NCBI GenBank assembly: GCA_029239675.1
Contig: JARBUM010000012.1
Coordinates: 1 to 59,928 of the forward strand
Origin: Pelosinus sp.
GTDB taxonomy: Bacteria > Bacillota > Negativicutes > DSM-13327
Direction: 5' to 3'
Length of the DNA: 59,928 nucleotides
Shown here: positions 28,359-37,896 of the stretch, one piece after another
How positions within the stretch are numbered: position 1 is the first letter of the stretch
How the letters are laid out: every line of letters begins with the position of its first letter
Position numbers and translations under genes: made by a program
Notes under the pieces: generated by a model
What the model was told of the DNA's origin: nothing
The model's database searches: none
The model's input: only the letters and a program-made list of their open reading frames with translations

Positions 28359-30320
28359 TTATCGAACTTCAAAATAGACAGTAACTTCCGTTCCTACTTC
28401 CACAATTGTGTTCTCGGCTATACTTTGCCTTGCGGCTACCCCCGTCCCCACAGGAACAATGGCTAAACCTAATTGAGTTAATGTTTCTCCTGTTTCACGT
28501 ATACTCTTACCAGTGACATCTGGCACGACCACCTTGCCTGCAGGTGCTTGCACTTTGGGCCTTGGTATAACAGTGGCCTTAAAACTCTCCTTAGAAGCAG
28601 GCAAAGGATTAGCAATCTGAGGATAAATATTAAGGTGACGCATAATTTTTTCTAAAATTTCACCAGCAATAGGCGCAGCAATCTCACCACCGTAATACAC
28701 TCCTTGAGGGTCATCAAGCACAACTAAAATCGCAACTTGAGGATCTTCTACGGGACCGAAACCCACGAAGGATGCCACGTAATGCCCTGCTGAATAGCCG
28801 CTTCCATCCTCTTGTAACTTTTCTGCAGTACCTGTTTTTCCGGCAAATCGGTATCCCTTCACAGAGGCTTTTTTGCCACCACCTTCACCTACTACCTTCT
28901 CCATCAATCCTGCAAGAGTTCTGGCAGTTTCAGGACTAATCACCTGTCCTACAGATTTAGTAGCGCCTTCACGATCAATAGAGCCATCCGCATTGCGAAT
29001 TTCTTTTATGATATAAGGTTTTAAAAGTACTCCTTCATTGGCAATAGCAGATACAGCCGTGATGAGCTGCAATGGTGTGACTGCAATACTTTGCCCAATA
29101 GACATGGTTGCTACATCAGAGTCACGCATGTCTTCAGGTCTAAATAACAACCCTGCTTCTTCACCAGGTAATTCAACACCTGTGGCTTTACCAAAGCCAA
29201 ATGCTCTAGCATATTCAGTTAGCTTATAAGCCCCTAGTCTCATACCAATCTGTACAAAACTTGTATTAATCGATTGTTCTATCACTTGAATAAATGAAAC
29301 GTTACCATAGCTTTCACCGCTCCAGTTTTTTATACGACGGCCAGATACTTCTACATATCCATTATCGATAAAGCGTTCCTCTGGATATAACTGTCCTTCC
29401 TGCAAAGCTGCTGCAGACACAATGCTTTTAAATGTAGAACCAGGTTCATAATTGTAAGCTACAGCCCTATTTTTCCATTCACGATCACTAAACTTATAAA
29501 ATTGATTGGGATTATAGGTGGGCCGATTGGCCATGGCCAATATTTCTCCCGTATGAGGATTCATAACAATCACTGATGCCCCTTGGGGACGATTCTTCAA
29601 CATGGCCTTATCTAAGCTTTGCTCCACAATAAATTGGATCGCACTATCTAAAGTAAGATACACATTCTTGCCTTGCTTGGCAGGAGCAAAAGTGAAAATT
29701 GATTTAAAAATAGGAATGCCACGGCTATCCGTATCAACAAACTGTTCAATCGATTTTCCTTTGATTATTTTATCTAATGCCATTTCCATTCCATCTAACC
29801 CAATATCATCCGTACCAACAAAGCCTAGCACTTGAGCCGCTAAGCTGTCATTAGGGTAGTAACGTTTACTTTCTTCCAAAAAAGCTAAGCCTTTCAGATT
29901 GGAATCCTTTATTACGGTTTCTATCTGCTTCGCAACTGCTGGTTCAAGCATACGTTTAATCCAAATAAAATGTCCATCTGCTGATAGCTTCTCTCGTATT
30001 TCTGCTGGCTGCATTTGTAGCAAAGGTGCCAATAAATTAGCTACCGTTTCAGGATCTTTAATTTCGGAAGGATCTGCATACAGGGATCTAGTTAAACTGC
30101 TAATTGCCAACTCCCGTCCATCCCGATCAAAAATTGTTCCTCTAGGTGACTGCAATACCTTGCTGTCTTTTACTTGGTGGGCAACTTTCGCCGCCATCCG
30201 GTCACCGTCAATAAATTGTAGCCAACCAATGCGCATAACTAAAATAAGAATCATCACTAATAATAAAACTAAAAAGAAAGCTATCCGTCGTTGTAATGTT
30301 ACAACGTTTTTTTCCATCAT
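28359..30320 (-). CDS. spoVD: SpoVD/FtsI-type class B penicillin-binding protein with PASTA domain
   Basis: 653 residues. One N-terminal membrane helix (about 12-31), a PBP dimer domain with RGTIFDRDGRELA, then the transpeptidase: SxxK in YEPGSTFKS, SIN in QSINTSF, and GKTGTAEK. One C-terminal PASTA domain begins VVVPDVTGKSI. The layout is that of SpoVD, the spore-cortex transpeptidase, and close to FtsI. It is not inside a division cluster, which favours SpoVD. The start has a weak ribosome site. Confidence 0.88.
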   Translation of the reverse strand: MMEKNVVTLQRRIAFFLVLLLVMILILVMRIGWLQFIDGDRMAAKVAHQVKDSKVLQSPRGTIFDRDGRELAISSLTRSLYADPSEIKDPETVANLLAPLLQMQPAEIREKLSADGHFIWIKRMLEPAVAKQIETVIKDSNLKGLAFLEESKRYYPNDSLAAQVLGFVGTDDIGLDGMEMALDKIIKGKSIEQFVDTDSRGIPIFKSIFTFAPAKQGKNVYLTLDSAIQFIVEQSLDKAMLKNRPQGASVIVMNPHTGEILAMANRPTYNPNQFYKFSDREWKNRAVAYNYEPGSTFKSIVSAAALQEGQLYPEERFIDNGYVEVSGRRIKNWSGESYGNVSFIQVIEQSINTSFVQIGMRLGAYKLTEYARAFGFGKATGVELPGEEAGLLFRPEDMRDSDVATMSIGQSIAVTPLQLITAVSAIANEGVLLKPYIIKEIRNADGSIDREGATKSVGQVISPETARTLAGLMEKVVGEGGGKKASVKGYRFAGKTGTAEKLQEDGSGYSAGHYVASFVGFGPVEDPQVAILVVLDDPQGVYYGGEIAAPIAGEILEKIMRHLNIYPQIANPLPASKESFKATVIPRPKVQAPAGKVVVPDVTGKSIRETGETLTQLGLAIVPVGTGVAARQSIAENTIVEVGTEVTVYFEVR

Positions 30321-30458
30321 CTATAATCAACCCTTCCTAAAACACAATACTGCAACGAGTTTTACTATTCGTCTCATTTGCAGCATTTCCCTGCAAAAAA
30401 AGGGTATTACCTCATAAGGCTTTTTCTCACTCTATTAACAATGCCTTATATTATAATG

Positions 30459-30487
30459 AAAAAAACACCTTTATTAGGTGTTTTTTT
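30459..30487. terminator. Terminator of amino-acid permease gene
   Basis: AAAAAAACACCT and AGGTGTTTTTTT pair around TTATT; it lies between the permease stop and spoVD. Confidence 0.8.
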
Positions 30488-30508
30488 CAAAAACATACAT
30501 GATGCAAC

Positions 30509-31906
30509 CTACCGTTGAACAGAATTCCTTACTTCTCGATTATTTCTATGAAAACCTGCAGCATAATAAGAAGCAATAATAAGACCAAACCAAATCGGCG
30601 CAATATATAGTGCAACACGAGTATCTGCATTAAAGAACATGGCAATTCCAACAAAGGCCAAGAAAGCTAAGCTAACCCAATTGGATATTGGTGAAAAAGG
30701 CATAGGATATTTAATTTGTGCAATTTGTTCAGTAGTCAGGCTTTCCCGATACTTCATCTGGATAATTAGAATAATTGCCCAGATCCAGAGTGCGCCAAAA
30801 GTCGCGACACTGGTAACATAGACAAACACCTGTGCAGGAACAAGATAATTAAGTACCACACCAATCAATAAAAATCCCGCTGAAACTAAAATACCTTTTA
30901 CCGGTACTTGCCGTGGGCTTAATGTCTTAAACATGGCTGGAGCCTTCTCTTGCAAAGCCAGGTTATAAAGCATCCTTCCTGTACTAAACAACCCACTGTT
31001 ACAAGATGATAAGGCTGCCGTCAGTACAACAAAGTTGATAATACCTGCTGCTGCCCTGATCCCCAGTTTATTGAAAGTCAGCACAAAGGGACTGCCCATA
31101 GTACCAATTTGATTCCAAGGATATAGGGACATAATAACGAACAAGGAACCCACATAAAAAATTAATATACGCCAGAACACCTTATCAATAGCAGCTGGTA
31201 AAGATTTTTCAGGATTTTTTGCTTCACCGGCAGTAACTCCAATTAATTCAATACCCAAATAGGAAAACATAACCATAATACTAGCCATCGCCATACCTTC
31301 TAAACCATAAGGGAAAAATCCGCCATGAGACCAAAGGTTGGAAATACCGATTGCCACCCCTTGATTGGCAAGTCCAAAAACGATCATGGCAGAACCAGCT
31401 ACAATCATTGCTAAAATCGTTACTACTTTAATTAAGGCAAACCAAAATTCAAATTCACCAAAGGCACGGACACTGATTAAATTAACAGATGCCATTACAA
31501 TTAAAGCACACAAGGCCGGTATCCATTGAGGCACTTCCGGCAACCAATAAGAAACATACACTCCTACTGCCGTAATTTCCGCCATACATGTGACAACCCA
31601 CATAAACCAGTATGTCCAGCCAGTAATATAACCAGTAAGAGGGCCTAAGAAAATGTTGGAATGGGCACTAAAAGTACCAGAAACGGGATAAGCAACTGTT
31701 ACTTCACCTAGAGCACGCATAATATAAAACATAATGATACCAGCCAAAAAATATACAAGAATCAAGGATGGCCCAGCAGTTTTTATCGCTGCACCAGCCC
31801 CAAGGAATAACCCTACGCCAATTGCTCCGCCTAATGCAATCAACTGGATATGACGCTCTTCTAAGCCACGATGTAACCCTTCCTGCAAGGCATTATTCTT
31901 TTCCAC
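30509..31906 (-). CDS. Amino-acid permease, APC superfamily (AAT family)
   Basis: 465 residues with about twelve membrane helices. LHRGLEERHIQLIALGGAIGVGLFLGAG is the family's first-helix signature. ALGEVTVAYPVSGTFSAHSN, VTAGEAKNPEKSLPAAI and SSCNSGLFSTGRMLYNLA are also typical of proline/alanine-type AAT symporters. It starts with GTG at 31906 behind AAAGGAGGAGACATT. Its place next to alanine dehydrogenase suggests alanine as substrate, but specificity cannot be read. A hairpin separates it from ald, so it has its own promoter or depends on read-through. Confidence 0.92.
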   Translation of the reverse strand: MEKNNALQEGLHRGLEERHIQLIALGGAIGVGLFLGAGAAIKTAGPSLILVYFLAGIIMFYIMRALGEVTVAYPVSGTFSAHSNIFLGPLTGYITGWTYWFMWVVTCMAEITAVGVYVSYWLPEVPQWIPALCALIVMASVNLISVRAFGEFEFWFALIKVVTILAMIVAGSAMIVFGLANQGVAIGISNLWSHGGFFPYGLEGMAMASIMVMFSYLGIELIGVTAGEAKNPEKSLPAAIDKVFWRILIFYVGSLFVIMSLYPWNQIGTMGSPFVLTFNKLGIRAAAGIINFVVLTAALSSCNSGLFSTGRMLYNLALQEKAPAMFKTLSPRQVPVKGILVSAGFLLIGVVLNYLVPAQVFVYVTSVATFGALWIWAIILIIQMKYRESLTTEQIAQIKYPMPFSPISNWVSLAFLAFVGIAMFFNADTRVALYIAPIWFGLIIASYYAAGFHRNNREVRNSVQR

Positions 31907-32061
31907 AATGTCTCCTCCTTTATATTTTAGCTTTGGACTAGCCGTTGAATCTTTTCCTCACCCCCTCTTACAATTAATGCAATTCTCCTTATAATTAGCA
32001 CACCATTTTAGGCAGAATATGCAATTTAGTTGTTAGACTATTCAGATAATTTTGCATGTAC

Positions 32062-32104
32062 GCAAAAAGCATACTCATAGCACAATCACGAGTATGCTTT
32101 TTGC
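32062..32104. terminator. Terminator of ald
   Basis: Perfect stem GCAAAAAGCATACTC with its complement and a 13-base loop, 33 bases after the ald stop. Confidence 0.75.
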
Positions 32105-32136
32105 CATTGACTTAGACTGTAATTAAAACAGTGTTC

Positions 32137-33255
32137 TTATTCTAATATCTCTGCTACAGGCGTGTAAGGCAAGTTCTGATCATTCGCTACAGCCTTAAAT
32201 GTAATTTGTCCGTTATAGACATTAAGTCCTTTTGCCAATCCAGCATCATCAATAAGTGCCTGTTTCCAACCTTTATTAGCAATTTGCAGCGCATATGGTA
32301 ATGTTGCATTTGTTAAGGCCAAGGTAGAAGTACGAGCCACAGCTCCTGGCATATTTGCTACGGAATAATGTATGACACCATGCTTGGTATAGGTAGGTTC
32401 ACTATGAGTAGTAATACGATCAATGGTGGCAACCGAACCGCCTTGGTCAATCGCTACATCCACAATTACGGAACCAGCTTCCATGGTTTTTACCATTTCC
32501 TCACTTACTAACTTAGGAGCTTTTGCTCCTGGAATGAGTACAGCACCAACTAAAAGATCTGCCTGTTTAACCCATTTGGCAATATTATAGCTATTTGACA
32601 TTACAGTTGTTACTCGACCACCAAAAATGTCATCTAAATAAGCAAGACGATCTGTAGATTTATCTAGAATGGCAACCCGGGCGCCCATACCAACAGCCAT
32701 CTTAGCTGCATTAGTACCTACTGTACCGCCACCTACAATTACTACTTGGCAGGATTCTACACCAGGTACGCCACCTAGGAGAACACCTTTACCACCCCAA
32801 GGCTTTTCTAGAAATTGTGCCCCGATTTGTACTGCCATACGACCAGCTACTTCACTCATTGGTGATAATAACGGCAAGGTATTATTGCGCCCTACAATGG
32901 TTTCATAAGCAATACCAATCACTTTTTTCTTTAGTAATGCCTTAGTCAACTCAGGCTCAGGAGCCAAATGCAAATAAGTAAATAGAATCTGCCCTTCATG
33001 AAATAACTCATATTCAGAAGCCACAGGTTCTTTTACTTTAATAATCATTTCTGAGGTATCAAATAATTCTTTTTTGTCAGCGATAATCTTGGCTCCGACT
33101 TGTTCATAGCTTTCATCAGAGAAGCCACTGCCAATACCTGCACTTTTTTCAATTAAGACAGTATGCCCTGCTCTACATAGATCCTCTGCCCCTGCTGGAG
33201 TCAATCCTACACGATTCTCATTATTCTTAATCTCTTTTGCTACACCAATAATCAT
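32137..33255 (-). CDS. ald: Alanine dehydrogenase
   Basis: 372 residues. It deaminates L-alanine to pyruvate and ammonia with NAD. Active-site K75 (IIKVKEP) and H96 ([13 protein letters not shown]) are at family positions. The nucleotide site is [21 protein letters not shown], and the C-terminal part has [25 protein letters not shown] -24/-12 promoter lies 72-87 bases upstream, and the likely TyrR-like activator is encoded directly upstream on the same strand. Confidence 0.97.
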   Translation of the reverse strand: MIIGVAKEIKNNENRVGLTPAGAEDLCRAGHTVLIEKSAGIGSGFSDESYEQVGAKIIADKKELFDTSEMIIKVKEPVASEYELFHEGQILFTYLHLAPEPELTKALLKKKVIGIAYETIVGRNNTLPLLSPMSEVAGRMAVQIGAQFLEKPWGGKGVLLGGVPGVESCQVVIVGGGTVGTNAAKMAVGMGARVAILDKSTDRLAYLDDIFGGRVTTVMSNSYNIAKWVKQADLLVGAVLIPGAKAPKLVSEEMVKTMEAGSVIVDVAIDQGGSVATIDRITTHSEPTYTKHGVIHYSVANMPGAVARTSTLALTNATLPYALQIANKGWKQALIDDAGLAKGLNVYNGQITFKAVANDQNLPYTPVAEILE

Positions 33256-33326
33256 AATAAGCCCTCCTTATTTTATCCAATTGTACAATATATAAAGATC
33301 TGCTGACCTTCTTAGTTTTTATAAGA

Positions 33327-33342
33327 TGCAATAATCATGCCA
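33327..33342 (-). promoter_or_regulatory. Sigma-54 (-24/-12) promoter of ald
   Basis: On the minus strand TGGCAT, 5 bases, TTGCA, matching the consensus TGGCAC-N5-TTGCA with one difference. Predicted transcription start is near 33315, about 60 bases before ald. It directly follows the regulator's terminator. Confidence 0.78.
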
Positions 33343-33372
33343 AAAAAAAAGAACTTGGCTCTCACCAAGTTC
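33342..33372 (-). terminator. Terminator of TyrR-like regulator gene
   Basis: GAACTTGG and CCAAGTTC pair around six bases, followed on the minus strand by nine T. The T run touches the -24 element of the ald promoter, insulating the two units. Confidence 0.85.
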
Positions 33373-33472
33373 TCAAGCCCTAAATATAAGGCTTTTTTTT
33401 CCATTTTTAAAATAAAAGCAATTAGATTTGCGCAATAAAATGACCATGCCAATTTAGCTGTTTTTTACTTTT

Positions 33473-33490
33473 TGTAAACTTTTGTTTCCA
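33473..33490. promoter_or_regulatory. TyrR-type box, promoter-proximal
   Basis: TGTAAA, 6 bases, TTTCCA matches TGTAAA-N6-TTTACA at 11 of 12 positions. It lies about 140 bases upstream of the -12 element of ald and 31 bases from a second box. Confidence 0.6.
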
Positions 33491-33503
33491 TATCTCATTC
33501 CAC

Positions 33504-33521
33504 TGTAACGAAAAGTTTACG
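33504..33521. promoter_or_regulatory. TyrR-type box, promoter-distal
   Basis: TGTAAC, 6 bases, TTTACG matches TGTAAA-N6-TTTACA at 10 of 12 positions. Its spacing of 31 bases to the first box is three helical turns, as expected for paired enhancer sites. Confidence 0.6.
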
Positions 33522-33553
33522 AAAACACCATATTTATACCATTTAAATCCAGA

Positions 33554-35104
33554 TCATTCTAGAGAAAGCTCATATTTGTGCATTTTTTTTATTACTGCCG
33601 TATGGGATAATCCCAACACTGCTCCCATACGCCTAGAAGAACGAAATCGTCGAAGTGTTTCCTTTAATATCACCACTTCCACTTCCGCTAGTCGTTCTTC
33701 TAGTGTTTGATACGTCTCAAACTGTATGGCAGGAGGCGTTATTTGAGAACCGGATAATCGCCCTAAAGATATATGCTCCGGTTGAACCTCTCCCCCGTCA
33801 ACCAGATTTGCCGCTCTTTCAATACTATTTCTTAGTTCCCGCACATTACCCGGCCAGTTATAATTTTGTAACCTCTGTAGTGCCGCCGAGGAAAAACCTT
33901 TGATTGGCTTATGCAATTTTTCCGCAAAATGCTGTAAGAAAATCTCACCTAAGAGTCGAATATCTTCAAACCGCTCTCTGAGAGGCGGTACTAATAGAGG
34001 GATTACATTTAACCGATAATATAAATCCTCTCGAAAAATCTTATCGACAACCATATCTTCCAAATTACGATTGGTTGCAGCAATAATACGAACATCAACG
34101 GCTACTTCTTTGGTACTGCCCACACGTCTTACCCGTTTTTCTTGCAGTACCCGTAGCAGCTTAACTTGTAGATGTGCAGATATTTCGCCTACTTCATCAA
34201 GAAACAATGTACCACCATTGGCCAACTCAAACATCCCAGGCTTGCCGCCTTTCGCTGCACCAGTAAAAGCTCCTCTCGCATATCCGAAAAGCTCACTCTC
34301 CAATAAAGTCTCTGGAATTGCGGCGCAGTTAATGGGTATAAAAGATGCAGAAGCTCTTGTAGAAGAACTATGCAGTGCTCTTGCAAATAATTCTTTGCCG
34401 GTTCCTGTTTCTCCGCGAATTAATATGGTAGAATCGCTTGCAGCGTATCTACGTGCCTGGCTCACGACCTGTCCCATAACAACACTGGCATAAGGAATAT
34501 CTGCAAATGTCATTGGCAAGGAAGCCGTCATGTTATGCATTAAATTTCTTACCTCTTGGGTATCACGAATAAAAGCAACCACACCAACGATCTCATTGTC
34601 ATTATTCATGAGAGGAATCGTACTTACCACACAATAGCTATTACCGCCATCAATATATACCTCTCGATTATGATAATGAATACCGGTCTGTAGCGTTTCT
34701 TGCAGCAATAAATTCTTGAATAAAGTACTCCCTAAGAACTGACCCAATATCTTCTTAACTGGCAAATTCAGAATCCGCGCTGCTGCAGGGTTGTATTGTG
34801 TAATAATACCATCTTGATCAACAGATAGAATACCATCATGTACAGAAGTCAATATGGCATCAAGTTGCTCCGCTCGCTCTTTAGATGGCATAGCAGAGAT
34901 TTCATCAATTTTTTGTATGCCAGCAATACCAGCCAATTCCCCTATACATTCTTTACACTGCTGTACCGATACACCCTGGCACTCCAAAAAAATTCTGTTT
35001 TTCTCCACTTCCATAGATACAATATTAATGCTACGTTTTGCTAGGATGCCTGTAATATCATGAACGACTCCAATACGATCTATATATACGATTCGCAAAT
35101 ACAC
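33554..35104 (-). CDS. TyrR-like sigma-54-dependent activator (ACT-PAS-AAA+-HTH)
   Basis: 516 residues from a GTG at 35104 (MYLRIVYIDRIGVVHDITGIL). Domains: ACT at about 1-70, PAS at about 80-190 (ILSVDQDGIITQYNPAAARIL), AAA+ at about 210-440 with GETGTGKE, GAFTGA, GGTLFLDEVGE and FREDLYYRLNV, and a TyrR-type HTH at the end (MGAVLGLSHTAVIKKMHKYEL). The intact GAFTGA loop means it can drive sigma-54 polymerase. It should bind the TyrR-type boxes downstream of its gene and activate ald in response to an amino acid. Confidence 0.9.
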   Translation of the reverse strand: MYLRIVYIDRIGVVHDITGILAKRSINIVSMEVEKNRIFLECQGVSVQQCKECIGELAGIAGIQKIDEISAMPSKERAEQLDAILTSVHDGILSVDQDGIITQYNPAAARILNLPVKKILGQFLGSTLFKNLLLQETLQTGIHYHNREVYIDGGNSYCVVSTIPLMNNDNEIVGVVAFIRDTQEVRNLMHNMTASLPMTFADIPYASVVMGQVVSQARRYAASDSTILIRGETGTGKELFARALHSSSTRASASFIPINCAAIPETLLESELFGYARGAFTGAAKGGKPGMFELANGGTLFLDEVGEISAHLQVKLLRVLQEKRVRRVGSTKEVAVDVRIIAATNRNLEDMVVDKIFREDLYYRLNVIPLLVPPLRERFEDIRLLGEIFLQHFAEKLHKPIKGFSSAALQRLQNYNWPGNVRELRNSIERAANLVDGGEVQPEHISLGRLSGSQITPPAIQFETYQTLEERLAEVEVVILKETLRRFRSSRRMGAVLGLSHTAVIKKMHKYELSLE

Positions 35105-35246
35105 CCTTCCACGCTCCCCTTGCCAACACAATATTCTTTAATTTCCATTTATCCGTTGACTAGATCCATGGCTAAATGGGACTAACTCTGCATAGTATTT
35201 CATCAAATCTATCATTTTTCCTGCTACAGCTCTATTGCCCCAATAC

Positions 35247-35271
35247 AAAAAAAATAGAGCCCCAAGGCCCT
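35247..35271 (-). terminator. Terminator of 53-residue gene
   Basis: AGGGCC and GGCTCT pair around TTGG (one G-U), followed on the minus strand by ATTTTTTTT. It overlaps the stop codon of the small gene. Confidence 0.5.
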
Positions 35272-35431
35272 ATCCTTTAAATCCTATTGGTTTTATTGGC
35301 AAATCCATAAGCATTTTCGTTAAAATCTCTTTAAACCGATCTCGTTGCTTTTTTTTCGTTCCGTCCCCGAATTGCGGGTTGTCATGCTTTTGGACATCAG
35401 CCGGATAAATCCTAGATACCTTAGTAATCAT
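35270..35431 (-). CDS. Small basic hypothetical protein, 53 residues
   Basis: Starts MITKVSRIYPADVQKHDNPQ, with a basic middle (DGTKKKQRDRFKE), a helix ILTKMLMDL and the end PIKPIGFKG. The ATG at 35431 follows CCAAGGAGGGCGGTTAGA, a strong ribosome site. A hairpin with a T run overlaps its end. No family is recognised. No membrane helix or signal peptide. It stands alone between namZ and the TyrR-like regulator. Confidence 0.65.
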   Translation of the reverse strand: MITKVSRIYPADVQKHDNPQFGDGTKKKQRDRFKEILTKMLMDLPIKPIGFKG

Positions 35432-35595
35432 TCTAACCGCCCTCCTTGGATTTCGCTATATTAAACATATCGAAATTAAGCCAAAATTTCTTAACTCTTT
35501 AAGAAATTTTTTCCTATTTTTTAAGTAGAAAAGCCCTTCCAAACTTACATTCCTCTTAATTAGCGCCTAATACAAAGCCTGCTCTAAAGGTCCAT

Positions 35596-36867
35596 CTATT
35601 GATATAAATAATATTTCTTAGACATAGTCTTAAATTGACTAGCCTCTTTTTCCCATAAAAGATATAACTCGTTTAAAGAATAGGTACCTTTTCTCACACT
35701 ATCATCACCTGTAACCAAATCGATAGAGCTTTCATTTTTCCCATTGCGCTTAAATGAGAATTTCTCACCACTCATTTCCTGTATGGTATAGAGCAAGCTA
35801 ATCCCTGTTTTGACAGCAAGAAAATTCTTTTTGTCAACAACATGTAACTGTACTCCTGCGCAAGCTTCATTTTGATATAATCCAAAGTTAGGCGTAAAGT
35901 AAGCCGGGCGGAATATCACTCCAGGCAACTGTAACGCTGTCATTTTTTCTGCCAACTCATAGGCATCAAGCCAAGGTGCACCCACAAACTCAAAGGGCCT
36001 TGTCGTCCCTACGCCTTCTGAAATAGTAGTACCGCCAAAAATACCCGTCCCTGGGTATACTAAAGCAGTATTAGGAGTTGGAATGTTAGGCGATGTCATC
36101 ACCCAAGGCAGGTGAGTCTCGTCAAAATGCATGTCCCGTTTCCATCCTGTCATTTCAATCACTACTAAATCACAGCCAATACTAAACTCCGAATTAAACA
36201 ACTTAGCCAATTCGCCAACAGTCATACCATGGCGAATCGGGATAGGATACATGCCAATAAAGGATTCAAACCCAGGCTTTATTAGATTGCCTTCAACCTG
36301 CGTGCCACCAATCGGATTCGGTCTATCAAAGATTACCATTGTCTTTCCTAATTCTTTACAGGCCTGCATAGCATAAGCCATTGTATAAATATAGGTATAA
36401 GAACGAGCACCTACATCTTGTATATCAAAAGCCAGCACGTCAATATCAGCCAACATTTCCGCTGTCGGCTTCTTCGTGGCACCATATAAACTATAAATCG
36501 GCAGTTGTGTTTTTACATCAATACTAGTATTCACTGCATCTCCAGCTTTAACAGCACCGCGGATACCATGTTCTGGAGAAAATAAGGCAACTAAATTAGT
36601 TTTTTTATGTAGCACATCTACTGAACTTTGGAAGTTACTATTCATACCCGTTGAATTGGTAATTAAGCCAACTCGTTTTCCTTCAAAGATCTGGGTATAG
36701 GCATCAATTCTATCAATGCCTAGCCGTACTGATACTGGTTGGCTAATTATTGGATTACTCTTGTGTTTTGAAGTCTTTTTTGCTTCACCGATACTTAGAA
36801 TACTCATCATACTTACAGCTAAAGCGACTAGCAATAGTACTATTTTTACCTTATTATTTTCAGTCAA
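35596..36867 (-). CDS. namZ: DUF1343 protein, NamZ-type exo-beta-N-acetylmuramidase
   Basis: 423 residues with an N-terminal signal or anchor helix (about 8-27). LGIDRIDAYTQIFEGKRVGLITNSTG, FSPEHGIRGAVKAGD, VLAFDIQDVGARSYTYIYTMAYAM, FDRPNPIGG and GTTISEGVGTTRPFEFVGAPW are the signatures of DUF1343. B. subtilis NamZ of this family releases terminal MurNAc from peptidoglycan fragments. The start is TTG at 36867 behind GGAGGTAAGAAA. It may recycle wall fragments outside the inner membrane. Confidence 0.88.
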   Translation of the reverse strand: MTENNKVKIVLLLVALAVSMMSILSIGEAKKTSKHKSNPIISQPVSVRLGIDRIDAYTQIFEGKRVGLITNSTGMNSNFQSSVDVLHKKTNLVALFSPEHGIRGAVKAGDAVNTSIDVKTQLPIYSLYGATKKPTAEMLADIDVLAFDIQDVGARSYTYIYTMAYAMQACKELGKTMVIFDRPNPIGGTQVEGNLIKPGFESFIGMYPIPIRHGMTVGELAKLFNSEFSIGCDLVVIEMTGWKRDMHFDETHLPWVMTSPNIPTPNTALVYPGTGIFGGTTISEGVGTTRPFEFVGAPWLDAYELAEKMTALQLPGVIFRPAYFTPNFGLYQNEACAGVQLHVVDKKNFLAVKTGISLLYTIQEMSGEKFSFKRNGKNESSIDLVTGDDSVRKGTYSLNELYLLWEKEASQFKTMSKKYYLYQ

Positions 36868-36969
36868 TTTCTTACCTCCAGTAAATAAAAAGCCTACGAG
36901 CTGATTACTCGAAGGCTATATATCTCAATATATCTACTAACAATTCCTTGGGATGCGTGGGGCTACCAT

Positions 36970-37659
36970 TTATATTTTTTCACCTGTAATAAGTCCTCGT
37001 TTAGTGTGTTTTTCAGCTACTGCGGCAGTTTCTTCAATTCCAACAATAATGTGCTGCATAGAGGTTTCAATATTTCCTAAGATATCATTAATCTTTTTTG
37101 TAGCTTCTACACTATCTTCCGATAACTTACGAACCTCACTAGCCACAACAGCAAAACCCCTGCCATGTTCACCAGCCCTCGCTGCTTCAATGGCTGCATT
37201 TAAACCTAGCAAATTAGTCTGTTGAGATACTTTATTAATAAAGCCAATGACTTCATGAGTATTATTAATATGAGTCTTAGCTTCGTTTACAGATTGAGAT
37301 AAAATAACAACCTTCTCATTCAATTCCTCACTCATTAGAACCTGAGACTTAATTAAATGGTACAACATACCCGTAACAAAATCATCTATGACTTTAATAT
37401 TCGGCGTCTTATTTTCTTCAATTAATTGATTTACCTTTTGATTTCCCGTAATATTTAGCACGGTATTCACAGTTGGCAACTTAAGACCATCTCGGACATC
37501 TGTAAAAGTGCGGATACCTAATTTCTGTGCCAACTGAATTGCTACAGCATCAGACTTTACATCTACCACTCCGACAATTTCCATATCAGGCACATGACTG
37601 GCCATTTCTATTATTCCAACGCCACCCCTACCGCCACCAACTAATAAAATATTAACCAC
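36970..37659 (-). CDS. Soluble Rossmann-fold/MCP signalling-domain fusion
   Basis: 229 residues from a GTG at 37659 behind GGGGGGCGGG. Residues 1-100 are a nucleotide-binding Rossmann fold: [18 protein letters not shown], then [21 protein letters not shown] and NTVLNITGN, resembling dehydrogenase or CoA-binding domains. Residues about 125-215 are the chemoreceptor hairpin tip, with [33 protein letters not shown]. There is no membrane helix, no HAMP and little room for methylation helices. It may report a metabolite or nucleotide state to CheA/CheW; the ligand is unknown. Confidence 0.85.
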   Translation of the reverse strand: MVNILLVGGGRGGVGIIEMASHVPDMEIVGVVDVKSDAVAIQLAQKLGIRTFTDVRDGLKLPTVNTVLNITGNQKVNQLIEENKTPNIKVIDDFVTGMLYHLIKSQVLMSEELNEKVVILSQSVNEAKTHINNTHEVIGFINKVSQQTNLLGLNAAIEAARAGEHGRGFAVVASEVRKLSEDSVEATKKINDILGNIETSMQHIIVGIEETAAVAEKHTKRGLITGEKI

Positions 37660-37801
37660 AAACCCGCCCCCCAACTTTCTTTGAATACAAATAGTACTAT
37701 ATTATGTATTATACTATAAATTCACAGTATCTACATCGCCATATTTTTTATTACATTACATCAAATACTTTATTCCCAATACACCCTTCTCCATTCCATA
37801 T

Positions 37802-37852
37802 AAAAAAGCATCTGAATGCAGCACAAGGTACTGGGACATCAGATGCCTTTTA
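37802..37852 (-). terminator. Terminator of cotJ operon
   Basis: GCATCTGA pairs with TCAGATGC across a 23-base loop, with flanking A and T runs, 45 bases beyond cotJC. Confidence 0.6.
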
Positions 37853-37896
37853 TTAAAAGTGTTTCTATAGATCCATGGTACTAACGGATTGAATCC

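Noticed and set aside
31907..32061. Sigma-54 promoter for the amino-acid permease
   Set aside because: TTGCA-like sequences occur but none has a TGGCAC element at the right spacing; permease control remains unassigned.
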